From: JACPYM01 sp031423495
Lineage (GTDB): Bacteria > Acidobacteriota > Blastocatellia > RBC074
Length of the DNA: 64,000 nt
Assembly: GCA_031423495.1 (NCBI GenBank)
Contig: JANPFP010000212.1
Location: 62,001 to 126,000, forward strand
Direction of reading: 5' to 3'
This document shows positions 7,573-16,083 of the stretch, one piece after another (position 1 is the stretch's first letter; each line of letters starts with the position of its first letter). A program made the translations under genes and the position numbers. The notes under the pieces were generated by a model that was given only the letters and a program-made list of their open reading frames with translations, was not told the origin of the DNA and did no database searches.

Positions 7573-8400
7573 TTAATCAGCCAGCGGATGCACACAAAGA
7601 ATTCGGTATTCGCCGTCAACCTTGGCAAACATCAGGTGAAACATTTCAAAAATTGGGACACACACGACGCGGGTGCCTGCGGGCAAGCCGAGAAATGGTT
7701 CGTCATGGATTTCGACAACAGGTTTGTCGGTGCCAGTAAGTGTGAGCTTGGCTAAGAGCTTGTGCGCGACTTGGGTCAGCTTGAACGAGTTGTCGCCGCG
7801 TTCGTGTTTGATTGCCTCCAACGTTCGCTCAAGTAACGCCGTCACACGACGCAAGTCTTCGATGTTAGCAATGGTGGCGGAATCAGCGCCATCATTCACT
7901 AAGTTGCCAAGCACAGGGTCTTGCGCCAACTCGCCGCGCACGCTGGCAGGAATCAGGCGCTCTATCATCTTGTCTATTTGATCGGCATCGGGTTCTTTCC
8001 CCTGCAACAGCGGCCCCGCCGTTTGATTGATTGCAATCGTGGCAAAAGAGAAAAACACGCCGTGCGCAGCCACATAAAAGCTGCGCCAGTCTTCAGTCGA
8101 AGCCGTGGTAAGCAAATCGGATTGATAGTGCATCCCCGGCAAAAACATAATGCTTGCAGTTGGAGCCTCTTCGCGTAACGCCGATTTTTCCTGCGCGATA
8201 AACCGTTCGATAAAATCAGGCGCGTAAAGTTCACTCACAACGCGGCGCATCTTTCCGTCGGCTTCCCACTGCTCAAGAAACTTGGCGGACAAATTGGCAG
8301 CGGCACGTTGCTCTTCGGCAGTTATCGTTTCCTGTGCCAGTGAAGGAAAGCTTTGAAATGTAAGTACGAGCAAAAAGAAAAACTTGATAGCTAGTCGCAC
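7573..8400 (-). CDS. Unknown exported protein, GTG start
   Basis: A 275-residue protein. The start is placed at the GTG at 8400, preceded by AGGAGG, because it yields a good signal peptide (VRLAIKFFFLLVLTFQ... cleaved near FPSLAQ). The GTG is embedded in the last codons of the upstream 45-residue gene, suggesting translational coupling. The mature part is largely helical, with a central segment (PLLQGKEPDADQIDKMIERLIP) and a C-terminal beta segment (VVCVPIFEMFHLMFAKVDGEYRIL). No family is recognised. The tail resembles DUF-type proteins that report on cell-envelope state, but this is only an impression. Confidence 0.6.
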   Translation of the reverse strand: MRLAIKFFFLLVLTFQSFPSLAQETITAEEQRAAANLSAKFLEQWEADGKMRRVVSELYAPDFIERFIAQEKSALREEAPTASIMFLPGMHYQSDLLTTASTEDWRSFYVAAHGVFFSFATIAINQTAGPLLQGKEPDADQIDKMIERLIPASVRGELAQDPVLGNLVNDGADSATIANIEDLRRVTALLERTLEAIKHERGDNSFKLTQVAHKLLAKLTLTGTDKPVVEIHDEPFLGLPAGTRVVCVPIFEMFHLMFAKVDGEYRILCVHPLAD

Positions 8401-8528
8401 ATTTCCTCCTTTGTGCGTTGGCGTTGCAACGCGGCTGAAGCAAACCACTGACTGGCAATCAATCCCAGCGGCAGCGCGAGAATGATCAGCAGCATGAATA
8501 AACAAACCATCGTCAAAACATTGTTCAT
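8391..8528 (-). CDS. 45-residue single-pass membrane protein
   Basis: A short gene too small for usual ORF cut-offs. It starts with ATG at 8528 and ends with TAG at 8391. It encodes an N-terminal hydrophobic helix (about residues 4-30, including FMLLIILALPLGL) followed by a basic tail (LQRQRTKEEMCD). Its last codons overlap the GTG of the next gene. Its position inside a tight operon and its coherent membrane topology support it being real. Function unknown; it could be a small subunit or regulator for the exported neighbour. Confidence 0.55.
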   Translation of the reverse strand: MNNVLTMVCLFMLLIILALPLGLIASQWFASAALQRQRTKEEMCD

Positions 8529-8552
8529 CACAAAACCCCTCAATCATTGCGG

Positions 8553-8657
8553 CTAGTTGACGATCTCATTCAATACGCCGTGTACCGCCCAGGCGATAAC
8601 GCCGACAGCGCAGAGAAACATGGCCGCGCACAGTGCCAATACAACAATGACCATCAT
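8553..8657 (-). CDS. 34-residue single-pass membrane protein
   Basis: A very short gene: ATGATG at 8657 preceded by AAGGAG with ideal spacing, ending with TAG at 8553. The product is almost entirely one hydrophobic helix (MMVIVVLALCAAMFLCAVGV) with a short polar end (HGVLNEIVN). It sits 9 nt after the stop of the 8667-9083 gene and 24 nt before the 45-residue gene. The strong ribosome site and spacing make translation likely. No family recognised. Confidence 0.55.
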   Translation of the reverse strand: MMVIVVLALCAAMFLCAVGVIAWAVHGVLNEIVN

Positions 8658-8666
8658 CGTTTCTCC

Positions 8667-9083
8667 TTAATCAGCAAGCGCGTAGGCCAAAATGAAAAGC
8701 GTCAGCAGAGTCGCGCCGACGCCAATGCCAATGCCAATCGCAATGGCGGCTCCGGTTGAAAGGTTCTTGCCCTGCGCTTGCATAACGTTCGGATAAGGCA
8801 CTTCAGTCGCAGCGCCTGTCTTGGCGTCGGTGATCGTGAACGAATCAGCGCCCGCCTGACTGACGTAACCCGACAGTTTGGTTTTGTCGCGCAGTTTGAT
8901 TTTGATATTGGCCTCAGGGCCGGTGCCGAGCTTGCTGATAGAGACTTTGATTTTTGCTACGCGCGCGGCCTCTTTTGCTTCAGGCGTAACAGTCGCCGCA
9001 AAGGCAGGTACGGCCAACAGCGCGTAAAGCAACGCGCCGATCAAAGTGAGTGATAGAGATTTTTGCGTATGGGATTTGAACAT
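8667..9083 (-). CDS. Exported Sm-like domain protein with C-terminal membrane helix
   Basis: A 138-residue protein starting at ATG 9083 (GGAGG about 10 nt upstream). It has a signal peptide (about residues 10-30, AVPAFAA cleavage region), a central beta domain (residues 45-105; IKLRDKTKLSGYVSQAGADS then FTITDAKTGAATEVPYPNV) and a C-terminal glycine-rich transmembrane helix (AIAIGIGIGVGATLLTLF). The central pattern of charged strands and a V-P-Y-x-x-V end recalls Sm-like/SH3-like domains common in acidobacterial envelope proteins. It is the first gene of a six-gene operon running to 5639. Confidence 0.65.
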   Translation of the reverse strand: MFKSHTQKSLSLTLIGALLYALLAVPAFAATVTPEAKEAARVAKIKVSISKLGTGPEANIKIKLRDKTKLSGYVSQAGADSFTITDAKTGAATEVPYPNVMQAQGKNLSTGAAIAIGIGIGVGATLLTLFILAYALAD

Positions 9084-9265
9084 TTTGACCACCTCCGCCC
9101 CGTTCAAAAAATTCTTGCGCCGTGCCAGTTCGCCGCTTGGCGTTGCACACGGCGCAAGGTTCTTAAATATCCTCAACGGTTGCGTGATGGCTTAAAGCAA
9201 GGGCGATGCCAGAGGCGAGTTAACAGGTTCTGGAAATTCTGGAAGCTCCAACGGAGCGCGGGAAT

Positions 9266-9406
9266 ATAGCCCAGGGTGAAGCCCTGGGTTAGGTGGCGAT
9301 AAATAACAAAAGCCCTGAAAGGGCGTGATAAATCGTTGGCTATCACGCCCTTTCAGGGCTTTTTGAAATTTCGGTTGCGTAACCCAGGGCTGACACCCTG
9401 GGCTAT
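9266..9406. repeat. Nested palindromic element
   Basis: Two nested inverted repeats lie in the 419-bp gap between the response-regulator stop and the 8667-9083 operon. The inner one is a perfect 23-bp stem (9308-9330 and 9341-9363) with a 10-nt loop and can act as a terminator for the regulator gene. The outer one pairs 9266-9291 with 9380-9406 with a single extra base and a small mismatch, and each outer arm is itself a short palindrome around CCCAGGG/CCCTGGG. The layout suggests a dispersed palindromic unit inside another copy of the same class. I see nothing else in 9084-9265 or 9407-9502 beyond promoter-sized sequence. Confidence 0.75.
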
Positions 9407-9502
9407 TTTATTTTGCCCCGTTGGGGCACTCAGAAGTTCTCGTTTGACGTTTGATTGCCAACTAAAAACTATCGCGCAGCGTTTGCCTGTCAGCCGAAGC
9501 TG

Positions 9503-10972
9503 TCACTCGTCATCGGAATCTGGCGCTTCGTCGCCAAAGACGTAGCGGCGTGTGAGTCCCAAATCTTTGAGTTTTTGTTGGAGGCTTTGGCGATGCATGC
9601 CTACGCGCTCAGCGGCGCGGGTGACGTTGCCGCCGGTTTCCTGCAGGCAGCGTTCGATATATGCGCGTTCGAATTCGCGGCGGGCTTCGCGGAAGTCGGC
9701 GAGAAACGGAATCTGTAGCGCGTTATCATCGGCAGGTTGGGACGGTTCGATTTTGGTTGGTGATGCGAGTGAAGCAACCGCCACTTGCGGCTTGGCGGAT
9801 TCCTGCGTGAGTTCGGCAGGCAGGTCGCTCACCTGCAGACTCTCGCCATCGGTCAGCACGACGCTGCGTTCGAGCGCGTTGCGCAATTCGCGTACGTTGC
9901 CGGGCCAGTCATAAGCGATGAGGCGTTGCATGGCTGCGGCGCTGATCTCGGTGCATTTGAGTTGATAGCGCGCGGCGTAACTCTGCAAAAAATGTGTCGC
10001 CAGCAACGGGATGTCTTCGCGACGCTCGCGCAGGGGCGGCAGCTCGAGTTCGACTACGCGCAAACGGTAAAAGAGGTCGGCGCGAAACGTGCCCGCGTCA
10101 ACGGCCTGTTGCAAGTCGCGGTTGGTGGCGCTGACGACGCGCACGTCAACTGATACGGTTTGCGAACTGCCGAGGCGTTCGATCTTGCGTTCTTCAAGTA
10201 CGCGCAAGAGCTTGGCTTGCGTGTTCAAACTCATATCGCCGATTTCGTCGAGAAAGATCGTGCCGCCGTGCGCGAGTTCGAACTTGCCTTTGCGTTGCGC
10301 GGCGGCTCCGGTGAAGGCACCTTTTTCGTGGCCGAACAGTTCCGATTCGATCAACTCGGAAGGCAGCGCGGCGCAATTCATCGCAATGAATTCGCCTTTG
10401 CGGCGCGCCTGGCTCTGTTCGTGAATGGCGCGCGCTACGAGTTCCTTGCCCGTACCCGATTCGCCGCGAATCAGCACCGTGACATCGGTCGCGGCTACCT
10501 TGTTAATCAAATCGTAAATGCGCCGCATCGGTTCACTGGTGCCGAGCAAATCGCCCACGCCCCGCGCGGCTTTGAGCGCAGCGCGCAGTTGCTCGTTCTC
10601 GCGTTTGAGCGAACGCGTTTCGAGCGCGTTTTTGACGACGAGGCGGAGTTCGTCCACTTCAAAAGGCTTGGCGAGATAATCGTAAGCGCCCGCCTTGATG
10701 GCTTCGACGGCCGTGCGTTCGTTGCCGTGCGCGGTAAGCATTACGACAGGTGGCGCATCGGGTTGCGTTTGCAGTTCGCGCAAATAATCGAGCCCGCTCA
10801 CACCGGGCAGATTGATGTCGAGCAAGAGCAAATCAGGTTTGTCGGCGGCGATGAGTTGGCGAGCTTCCGGCACAGAACCGGCTTCACGGATAGCGTAATT
10901 TTTCAGCGCGCGTTGCATGCCGTAACGCGCAGCTTCTTCGTCGTCAATAATGAGAATTTTGGCTTCAGACAT
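9503..10972 (-). CDS. Sigma-54-dependent NtrC-family response regulator
   Basis: A 489-residue regulator. Receiver domain at residues 1-120, with the acidic pair IIDDEE and the phosphoacceptor Asp in LLLLDINLPG (near residue 53). AAA+ domain at about 145-385, with Walker A GESGTGKE (near 170), the sigma-54 contact loop GAFTGA (near 220), Walker B and the R-finger region (EERKIERLGSSQ). C-terminal Fis-type helix-turn-helix (NVTRAAERVGMHRQSLQQKL). All elements needed to activate sigma-54 promoters are present. It lies 33 nt downstream of the kinase gene, so they form a two-component pair. The C-terminus is followed by a short acidic tail. Confidence 0.93.
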   Translation of the reverse strand: MSEAKILIIDDEEAARYGMQRALKNYAIREAGSVPEARQLIAADKPDLLLLDINLPGVSGLDYLRELQTQPDAPPVVMLTAHGNERTAVEAIKAGAYDYLAKPFEVDELRLVVKNALETRSLKRENEQLRAALKAARGVGDLLGTSEPMRRIYDLINKVAATDVTVLIRGESGTGKELVARAIHEQSQARRKGEFIAMNCAALPSELIESELFGHEKGAFTGAAAQRKGKFELAHGGTIFLDEIGDMSLNTQAKLLRVLEERKIERLGSSQTVSVDVRVVSATNRDLQQAVDAGTFRADLFYRLRVVELELPPLRERREDIPLLATHFLQSYAARYQLKCTEISAAAMQRLIAYDWPGNVRELRNALERSVVLTDGESLQVSDLPAELTQESAKPQVAVASLASPTKIEPSQPADDNALQIPFLADFREARREFERAYIERCLQETGGNVTRAAERVGMHRQSLQQKLKDLGLTRRYVFGDEAPDSDDE

Positions 10973-11005
10973 TTCGTAGCTCGCAGTTAAAAGATTGTTC
11001 CCGTT

Positions 11006-13096
11006 TCACTTTAGCACATCCAAAATCGGCAGCGTCACGGCAAACCTTGTACCGCATTCCCCACTGAGCGGACTCACGCATTGAATCGCACCTCCTAACT
11101 CGCGCACGCGCCGCGCGACGATTGCCAAACCCAATCCCGTACCGCGCTGCGTGGTCGTAAAAAACGGTTCAAAGATTTTGCTTTGCTGTTCCGCCGGAAT
11201 GCCTTCACCTTCGTCACTGACGGTGAATTGCCAGCGCGCGTCATCAAGGCTTTCGGAAAGTTTGGCGCTCGCAATCGTTACCGTGCCAGCTTGTCGCATT
11301 GCTTGCACGCCGTTGAGCGTGAGGTTGAGCAGAACTTCTTTGAGCGCCGCCACCGTAGCGCCGTCGAGTTGCGGATCGATTGACAAGTCGAGTGTGAGTT
11401 GCACTTCGCGTTCGGCGGCCTGGTTGCGCGCGAGCGTGACAACGGTCTCAGCCAGTTCAGAAAACAGCGCAGGCGCGGCGGCAATCGCTGACGGACGCGA
11501 GAAGCTCAACAACTGCGAAACGCTGCGGTTGAGGCGGTCTACTTCGCCGGTAATCAAATCAAGGTCGCGCCCATATTCGGCTGCAACGGCGTCGTCTTCG
11601 CGCATGACTTGCGTGATTGATTTGATCGCGCTCAACGGATTTTTGACTTCATGCGCAACGGTGGCAGCCATTTGGCCCAGGGCGGCGAGGCGTTCGCTGG
11701 CGGCGAGCTCGCGTTCGAGTTCGACTTTTTCTTCGAGCAGTTGGCAATTCTCAATGGCGGCGGCGAGGTGGCCGGAAAGCACCGTCAGGATTTCGCGTTT
11801 TTCGGCGGTGAGTTGGCGCTCTTTGTCGCGGATGACGAGCAAGCCCACGACGCGGGCTTCGCGCCAAAGGGCATAAGCGGCGACAGCTTCCAGGCGCGCG
11901 AGCCATTGCGGGTCTTCGATTTGAGCGGATTGGCGCGCTTCGGCGTATCGGCAAGCATCGGCAAATGCGTCGCGCGCTTGCGTGGCCGGTACGATTTGCA
12001 CGTCTTTCAATTCCAGGGCTTCGCGCAGGCGGGTTTCGGCAAAGGCGATGAAGGCGGCGAGCTTGCCCAGTTGTGCTGAAGCCGCGCCGACTTGCGCGAC
12101 GAGTTCGCGGTAAAGACCGACTTCGCGCGTGAACAGTTTGCGCAAATAGTATTCGGTCGCGCGGCGCACGGGTTCGGCTACGGCAAAGACGACGAGGATT
12201 AGCAGGGCTTCGACGACTTCGGCGCGCAAGCCGTAACGCGTCTCCAACGCCAAGCTCAACCGCCGAATGCCGTAGATGTAAGTCATCATCACGACCGCCG
12301 CGAGCGCCGCGTAAATCACACTCTGCCGCAAGACCAATTCAAAATAGCGGTAACGATAGATGTACCACGCGACAATCGCCGTCGGCACAATCGAAGACAG
12401 CCGCGCAAAGAGTTCCAGATAACGCCCAAGAGCGCCCCACTCGCGCGCGCCGATCACATAGGTCAGCGTGAACAGCACCGCGCTCGCCAGCATCGTCGCG
12501 GCGAAGGTCTTGAAAAATTGCCGCTCACGCGCGGCCTGCCAGACTTGCGACAAACGCCAGTCCATCACCGCGCATTCGAGAAAGATGAAGACGAACCAGC
12601 CGATGAAAGGCAGCAACAACACGCCCAGCTTATCAATCGGCGGCGCGTAAGGTTCTTCCCACAGTTTGCTGACGGCGTAAGGCACGACGACCAACGGCAC
12701 GTAACCAAGCCACGCCAGCGGCTTCAGCCAACGTCCGAACCAGCTTTGCGACAAGCGCGGGTCGAACCATTCGAGCAGTTTGAAATGCGCGTGCGCCAAC
12801 AGCGGCGGCAGAAAACCCAACGCGACATAGGCGACGATGTTCGCAGACTTGCGCCACCATCCGGCTACTTCAAAGTCGAGCAGTTCATAAATAGCTACGG
12901 CAAAATTGCCCAGGTGCCACAGACCGATCACGAAGCCTAACAAAAGCAAAACGTCCTGCGCGCGCCGCCAGCCGTAGCGTTGATAGAGCATCAGGCAGAG
13001 ATACAAATGCAGCGCCGCGCCGGTGGCGAAACCGATGAGCCGCACGATGTCGAGCGGCGCAAGAATGGATTGTGGGTCAGGCGATGGAACCAACAC
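11006..13096 (-). CDS. Membrane sensor histidine kinase
   Basis: A 696-residue protein. The N-terminal third (residues 15-320) contains seven or more hydrophobic helices. A GAF-like domain follows (about 350-455), then a coiled linker (VELERELAASERLAALG) and a HisKA domain with the phosphoacceptor His in ATVAHEVKNPL (near 481). The ATPase domain has the N box LLNLTLNGVQAM and G boxes DEGEGIP and GTGLGLAI. The layout (multi-TM, GAF, kinase) resembles the PrsK class linked to exosortase systems, and an exosortase lies 2 kb away, but the partner regulator is a plain NtrC type. GTG at 13096 is the likely start. The gene is divergent from the lipoprotein gene, which starts 92 bp away. Confidence 0.9.
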   Translation of the reverse strand: MLVPSPDPQSILAPLDIVRLIGFATGAALHLYLCLMLYQRYGWRRAQDVLLLLGFVIGLWHLGNFAVAIYELLDFEVAGWWRKSANIVAYVALGFLPPLLAHAHFKLLEWFDPRLSQSWFGRWLKPLAWLGYVPLVVVPYAVSKLWEEPYAPPIDKLGVLLLPFIGWFVFIFLECAVMDWRLSQVWQAARERQFFKTFAATMLASAVLFTLTYVIGAREWGALGRYLELFARLSSIVPTAIVAWYIYRYRYFELVLRQSVIYAALAAVVMMTYIYGIRRLSLALETRYGLRAEVVEALLILVVFAVAEPVRRATEYYLRKLFTREVGLYRELVAQVGAASAQLGKLAAFIAFAETRLREALELKDVQIVPATQARDAFADACRYAEARQSAQIEDPQWLARLEAVAAYALWREARVVGLLVIRDKERQLTAEKREILTVLSGHLAAAIENCQLLEEKVELERELAASERLAALGQMAATVAHEVKNPLSAIKSITQVMREDDAVAAEYGRDLDLITGEVDRLNRSVSQLLSFSRPSAIAAAPALFSELAETVVTLARNQAAEREVQLTLDLSIDPQLDGATVAALKEVLLNLTLNGVQAMRQAGTVTIASAKLSESLDDARWQFTVSDEGEGIPAEQQSKIFEPFFTTTQRGTGLGLAIVARRVRELGGAIQCVSPLSGECGTRFAVTLPILDVLK

Positions 13097-13188
13097 GATG
13101 GGGCGAGCTTACTGGCCTTTCCGCTCACGGGCAATGCGCTTATGATGCGCGGCGTCGGTCAGCTTTATTTCAAAAGGCAGGTTTGGTG

Positions 13189-14016
13189 ATGAATAAAAAC
13201 ACTCGCAGATATAGTCGCTCGTACAATCGTTGGATCGCGTTCGTGGGCTTGCTCGCGTTATGCGTTTGCGCATCAGGTTGCATCAGCATCGAGCAGGAAA
13301 TCTTTTTGCAGCCCGATGGCAGCGGCGATTTGCTGCTGCACATCGGCTTGCCCGACTTGCCCGAAGACGCCAAAAAATCTCCGGCGGGTGGCGGCAATCC
13401 TGCCGAGGCGATGGAAAAATTCAAACGCGAAGTTGTCGCTAAATTGCCGCCTACGATCAAGCTGGTAAACGCCAAAGAAACCAAACGAAATGGCACGCAA
13501 GGCTTTTACGCCGTCTTTCATTTTCAAGACGTGCGCGAAGTGCAAAAGCTGATGGTTGAAACGCTCAAGGAAAGCACCGAGGGCTCACCGGGAAGTACGG
13601 GCAAAGGCAAGCCGCCTGAGTGGACGCTCAAATACAGCAAGCAGGGCGGCGTGACCAACTTCTCGCAATTGTTTTTCGCCGATGTAAAAACTGAATCCGG
13701 CACGAAAGCCGAAGTTACGACTAGCGCGCCTAAACCTGCGCCACGAGCCAGCAAAGGCAGGCCGGTACGCGGAGCCAAACCTGCTGCGTCAACGACAGCA
13801 ACAGCCAACGCCGAATTCAAAATGGAAGGCATGGAAAATTTGGAAGGCTTGATGCTGACAATCTTCAAATTCCGCTTCGTGCTGCATACGCCGACGCCGA
13901 TCAAAGATTCCAACGCCGACTTCGTCATCAATAACGGGAAGTCTGCGCTGTGGGATTGTTCGCTCGCTGCATTCGCCAAAGAGAAAAAACCGATTGAGAT
14001 GAAAGCAACTTTTTGA
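13189..14016 (+). CDS. Putative lipoprotein (LppM-like pattern)
   Basis: A 275-residue exported lipoprotein. Basic N-terminus and hydrophobic stretch end in the lipobox ASGC (Cys near residue 31). The sequence directly after it (ISIEQEIFLQPDGSGDLLLH) is of the kind seen at the start of LppM-like domains: a beta-strand-rich unit that begins after the lipid anchor. A low-complexity Ala/Pro/Lys region (about 180-205) separates this from a C-terminal segment. AGG-type ribosome site 8 nt before the ATG. It is followed after 11 nt by the FG-GAP gene, suggesting an operon. Function unknown. Confidence 0.65.
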   Translation: MNKNTRRYSRSYNRWIAFVGLLALCVCASGCISIEQEIFLQPDGSGDLLLHIGLPDLPEDAKKSPAGGGNPAEAMEKFKREVVAKLPPTIKLVNAKETKRNGTQGFYAVFHFQDVREVQKLMVETLKESTEGSPGSTGKGKPPEWTLKYSKQGGVTNFSQLFFADVKTESGTKAEVTTSAPKPAPRASKGRPVRGAKPAASTTATANAEFKMEGMENLEGLMLTIFKFRFVLHTPTPIKDSNADFVINNGKSALWDCSLAAFAKEKKPIEMKATF

Positions 14017-14027
14017 GGACATCACCT

Positions 14028-15212
14028 ATGAACCTGTTACGTGTTGCCTGTTTCGCACTGTTATCCACCTTCGTTTTTGCTTCGCCTTTAACTTTTTCCG
14101 CCGCGCAAGAAAAGCCCCCACAATGGCCGCTCTTTCGCAAGCACCAACTCGATGCCGGAGCCAATGAATCCGCTGCCGTGGCCGACTTCAACCGTGACGG
14201 ACGCCTAGACATCGTCAGCGGCGAGAACTGGTTTGAAGCGCCTGACTGGAAGAAGCACCGCGTCCGCGAAATCAATTTCCAAAACGGTTACGTAGATAAT
14301 TTCAGCGACATGATTCTTGACGTAAACGGCGATGGCTTTCCCGATATCGTAGGCTGCGCGTGGTTCAGCAAGCAGATGCGCTGGTTTCAAAATCCGGGGC
14401 GCTTCGACGGCGAGTTGGCGAACGTGTTGTGGAAGGAAAACATCGTCGAGACGGGCTTCAATTACGAACTGGCGATGCAAGTTGATATTGATGGCGACGG
14501 CAAGGCGTTAGAGATTTTGCCCAACTACGGCAGTTCAAACGAAATCGCCTGGTGGGAAGTCGTGAAAGGCCAATTCGTCCGACACGTCGTCGGCAAGGTT
14601 CCGAATGCCAAAGGCCAGCACGGCGTAGGCGCAGGCGATGTGAACGGCGACGGCAAGCCGGACATCCTCACGCCGCACGGCTGGTTCGCTGCGCCAACGG
14701 ATGCGCGCGCTGGTGCGTGGACGTGGAATGAGTTCCCTGCTTCAGCCAAAGTGCCGCGCCAGTGCGGGCATATTTACGCGCAAGATATCAACGGCGATGG
14801 CAAGAACGACATCGTCACCGGCCATGGGCATGACTTCGGCGTATTCTGGCTTGAAAACAAAGGCAACGATTGGGTGAAACACTCGATTGACGACAGTTGG
14901 TCGCAAGCCCACGCGATGACGAACGTTGATCTCGACGGCGACGGCAAGCGCGACCTCGTGACGGGCAAACGTTATCTCGCGCACGACATCGACCCTGGCG
15001 CTTATGAACCGCTTGGCCTTTATTGGTATCGCCTCAACGCCAACGCGACTTACACCAAACACGTGATTGATTTCGGCGGCAAGGTGGGCGGCGGCATGCA
15101 GTTGCCGGTCATTGATCTCGATGGCGATGGCGATCTCGACGTCGTCGCGCCCGGCAAATCAGGCTTGTATCTATTCGAGCAAATCAATCCGGCTCGGCAG
15201 AAAGGCAAATGA
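14028..15212 (+). CDS. Secreted FG-GAP/VCBS repeat protein
   Basis: A 394-residue protein with a signal peptide (about residues 1-27) and seven calcium-loop motifs of the DxDGDG type: DFNRDGRLD, DVNGDGFPD, DIDGDGKAL, DVNGDGKPD, DINGDGKND, DLDGDGKRD and DLDGDGDLD. These fit one seven-bladed beta-propeller of integrin-like FG-GAP repeats. Such proteins are secreted or surface-attached and bind calcium; ligands are unknown. I place the start at ATG 14028 (AGGA upstream) rather than the TTG that overlaps the lipoprotein stop. It is convergent with the exosortase gene; the two stops are 1 nt apart. Confidence 0.85.
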   Translation: MNLLRVACFALLSTFVFASPLTFSAAQEKPPQWPLFRKHQLDAGANESAAVADFNRDGRLDIVSGENWFEAPDWKKHRVREINFQNGYVDNFSDMILDVNGDGFPDIVGCAWFSKQMRWFQNPGRFDGELANVLWKENIVETGFNYELAMQVDIDGDGKALEILPNYGSSNEIAWWEVVKGQFVRHVVGKVPNAKGQHGVGAGDVNGDGKPDILTPHGWFAAPTDARAGAWTWNEFPASAKVPRQCGHIYAQDINGDGKNDIVTGHGHDFGVFWLENKGNDWVKHSIDDSWSQAHAMTNVDLDGDGKRDLVTGKRYLAHDIDPGAYEPLGLYWYRLNANATYTKHVIDFGGKVGGGMQLPVIDLDGDGDLDVVAPGKSGLYLFEQINPARQKGK

Positions 15213-15213
15213 G

Positions 15214-16083
15214 TCAGGCAGGTTTTGCTTTTGAGAAGACAGTATCAATCCGGCTTAACAGCCAAGCCGTCAGTAGCAGCAGCAAGACCGCCGCGATGAA
15301 AACCAGCGTACCCGAAAAGTTATGCAAGAAACCTTCGGCAGCAGCCTCGCCATAACGGTGCGCCAGCAATCCTGTACCCGTAACGCGCGCGGCATTTGTC
15401 ACCACGGCAATGGGCGCTACGGCCAAAACTAAAACGATGCGTCGCCACCAACTACGTTCAAAGAAATAGGCATACACAATCGCCAGCGTAAGCAACGTCA
15501 TCAGCGAACGAATGCCGCTGCACGCTTCGACAACTTGTAATTTCATGTTGACGAGTTCGATGACGTTCCCTTCGCGCAAGGCGGGCACGCCGAAAGCGCG
15601 AATCGCGCGTGTCGCCCAATCGGAAGCCAGCAACTGCAACCGAAACGCCAGCGGATTGAAAAGCAAAGAAGGTATCGGAATCGCCAGCAACAACAGCCCA
15701 AGCGAAAAAGCGCAGGCGCGTAACCATTGCCCGCCGCCGCAATAAAGCACGACGCCCACTAATGACAAACACAGCGAAAGGCGCGCGGCATAAAGTTCGC
15801 CGCTCAAGATGCCCGCCCACAGCAACAATACGGCGAACAGCAGCACCGCTCCGCCGATCAACCAACGCGGCGCGAGCGGCAATGATGCCAACGTTGCGCG
15901 CTTCGCCCACAGTGCGTATCCACTGATGAGCGGAATCAAAAAACCATGCGAATAGTTTTCATCCACACGCCAATCGTCCACGAGGCGACGGATTACGTCG
16001 TGATAAAGCCAGAGCCACGCGAGCGTGAGAGCGATCACCTTGCTTAAATTTTTATTGCGTAAAAAAAGCTGCACGCCGCGCAA
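15214..16083 (-). CDS. Exosortase (EpsH/Xrt family)
   Basis: A 289-residue polytopic membrane protein with about eight hydrophobic helices. The catalytic signature of exosortases is present: the cysteine in VVEACSGIRSL (near residue 185), the arginine in TNAARV (near 228) and the histidine in FLHNFSG (near 252). Exosortases are thought to process proteins with a C-terminal PEP-CTERM tripartite signal in organisms that also make exopolysaccharide. No protein with an obvious PEP-CTERM tail is encoded in this window, so substrates are elsewhere or use a variant tail. It lacks the C-terminal EpsI extension. Its 5' side faces a 621-bp non-coding region. Confidence 0.9.
   Translation of the reverse strand: MRGVQLFLRNKNLSKVIALTLAWLWLYHDVIRRLVDDWRVDENYSHGFLIPLISGYALWAKRATLASLPLAPRWLIGGAVLLFAVLLLWAGILSGELYAARLSLCLSLVGVVLYCGGGQWLRACAFSLGLLLLAIPIPSLLFNPLAFRLQLLASDWATRAIRAFGVPALREGNVIELVNMKLQVVEACSGIRSLMTLLTLAIVYAYFFERSWWRRIVLVLAVAPIAVVTNAARVTGTGLLAHRYGEAAAEGFLHNFSGTLVFIAAVLLLLLTAWLLSRIDTVFSKAKPA

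Noticed and set aside
9503..13096. PrsK/PrsR exosortase two-component system
   Set aside because: The kinase layout is suggestive, but the response regulator is an ordinary NtrC type and no PEP-CTERM gene is near; kept only as a note.
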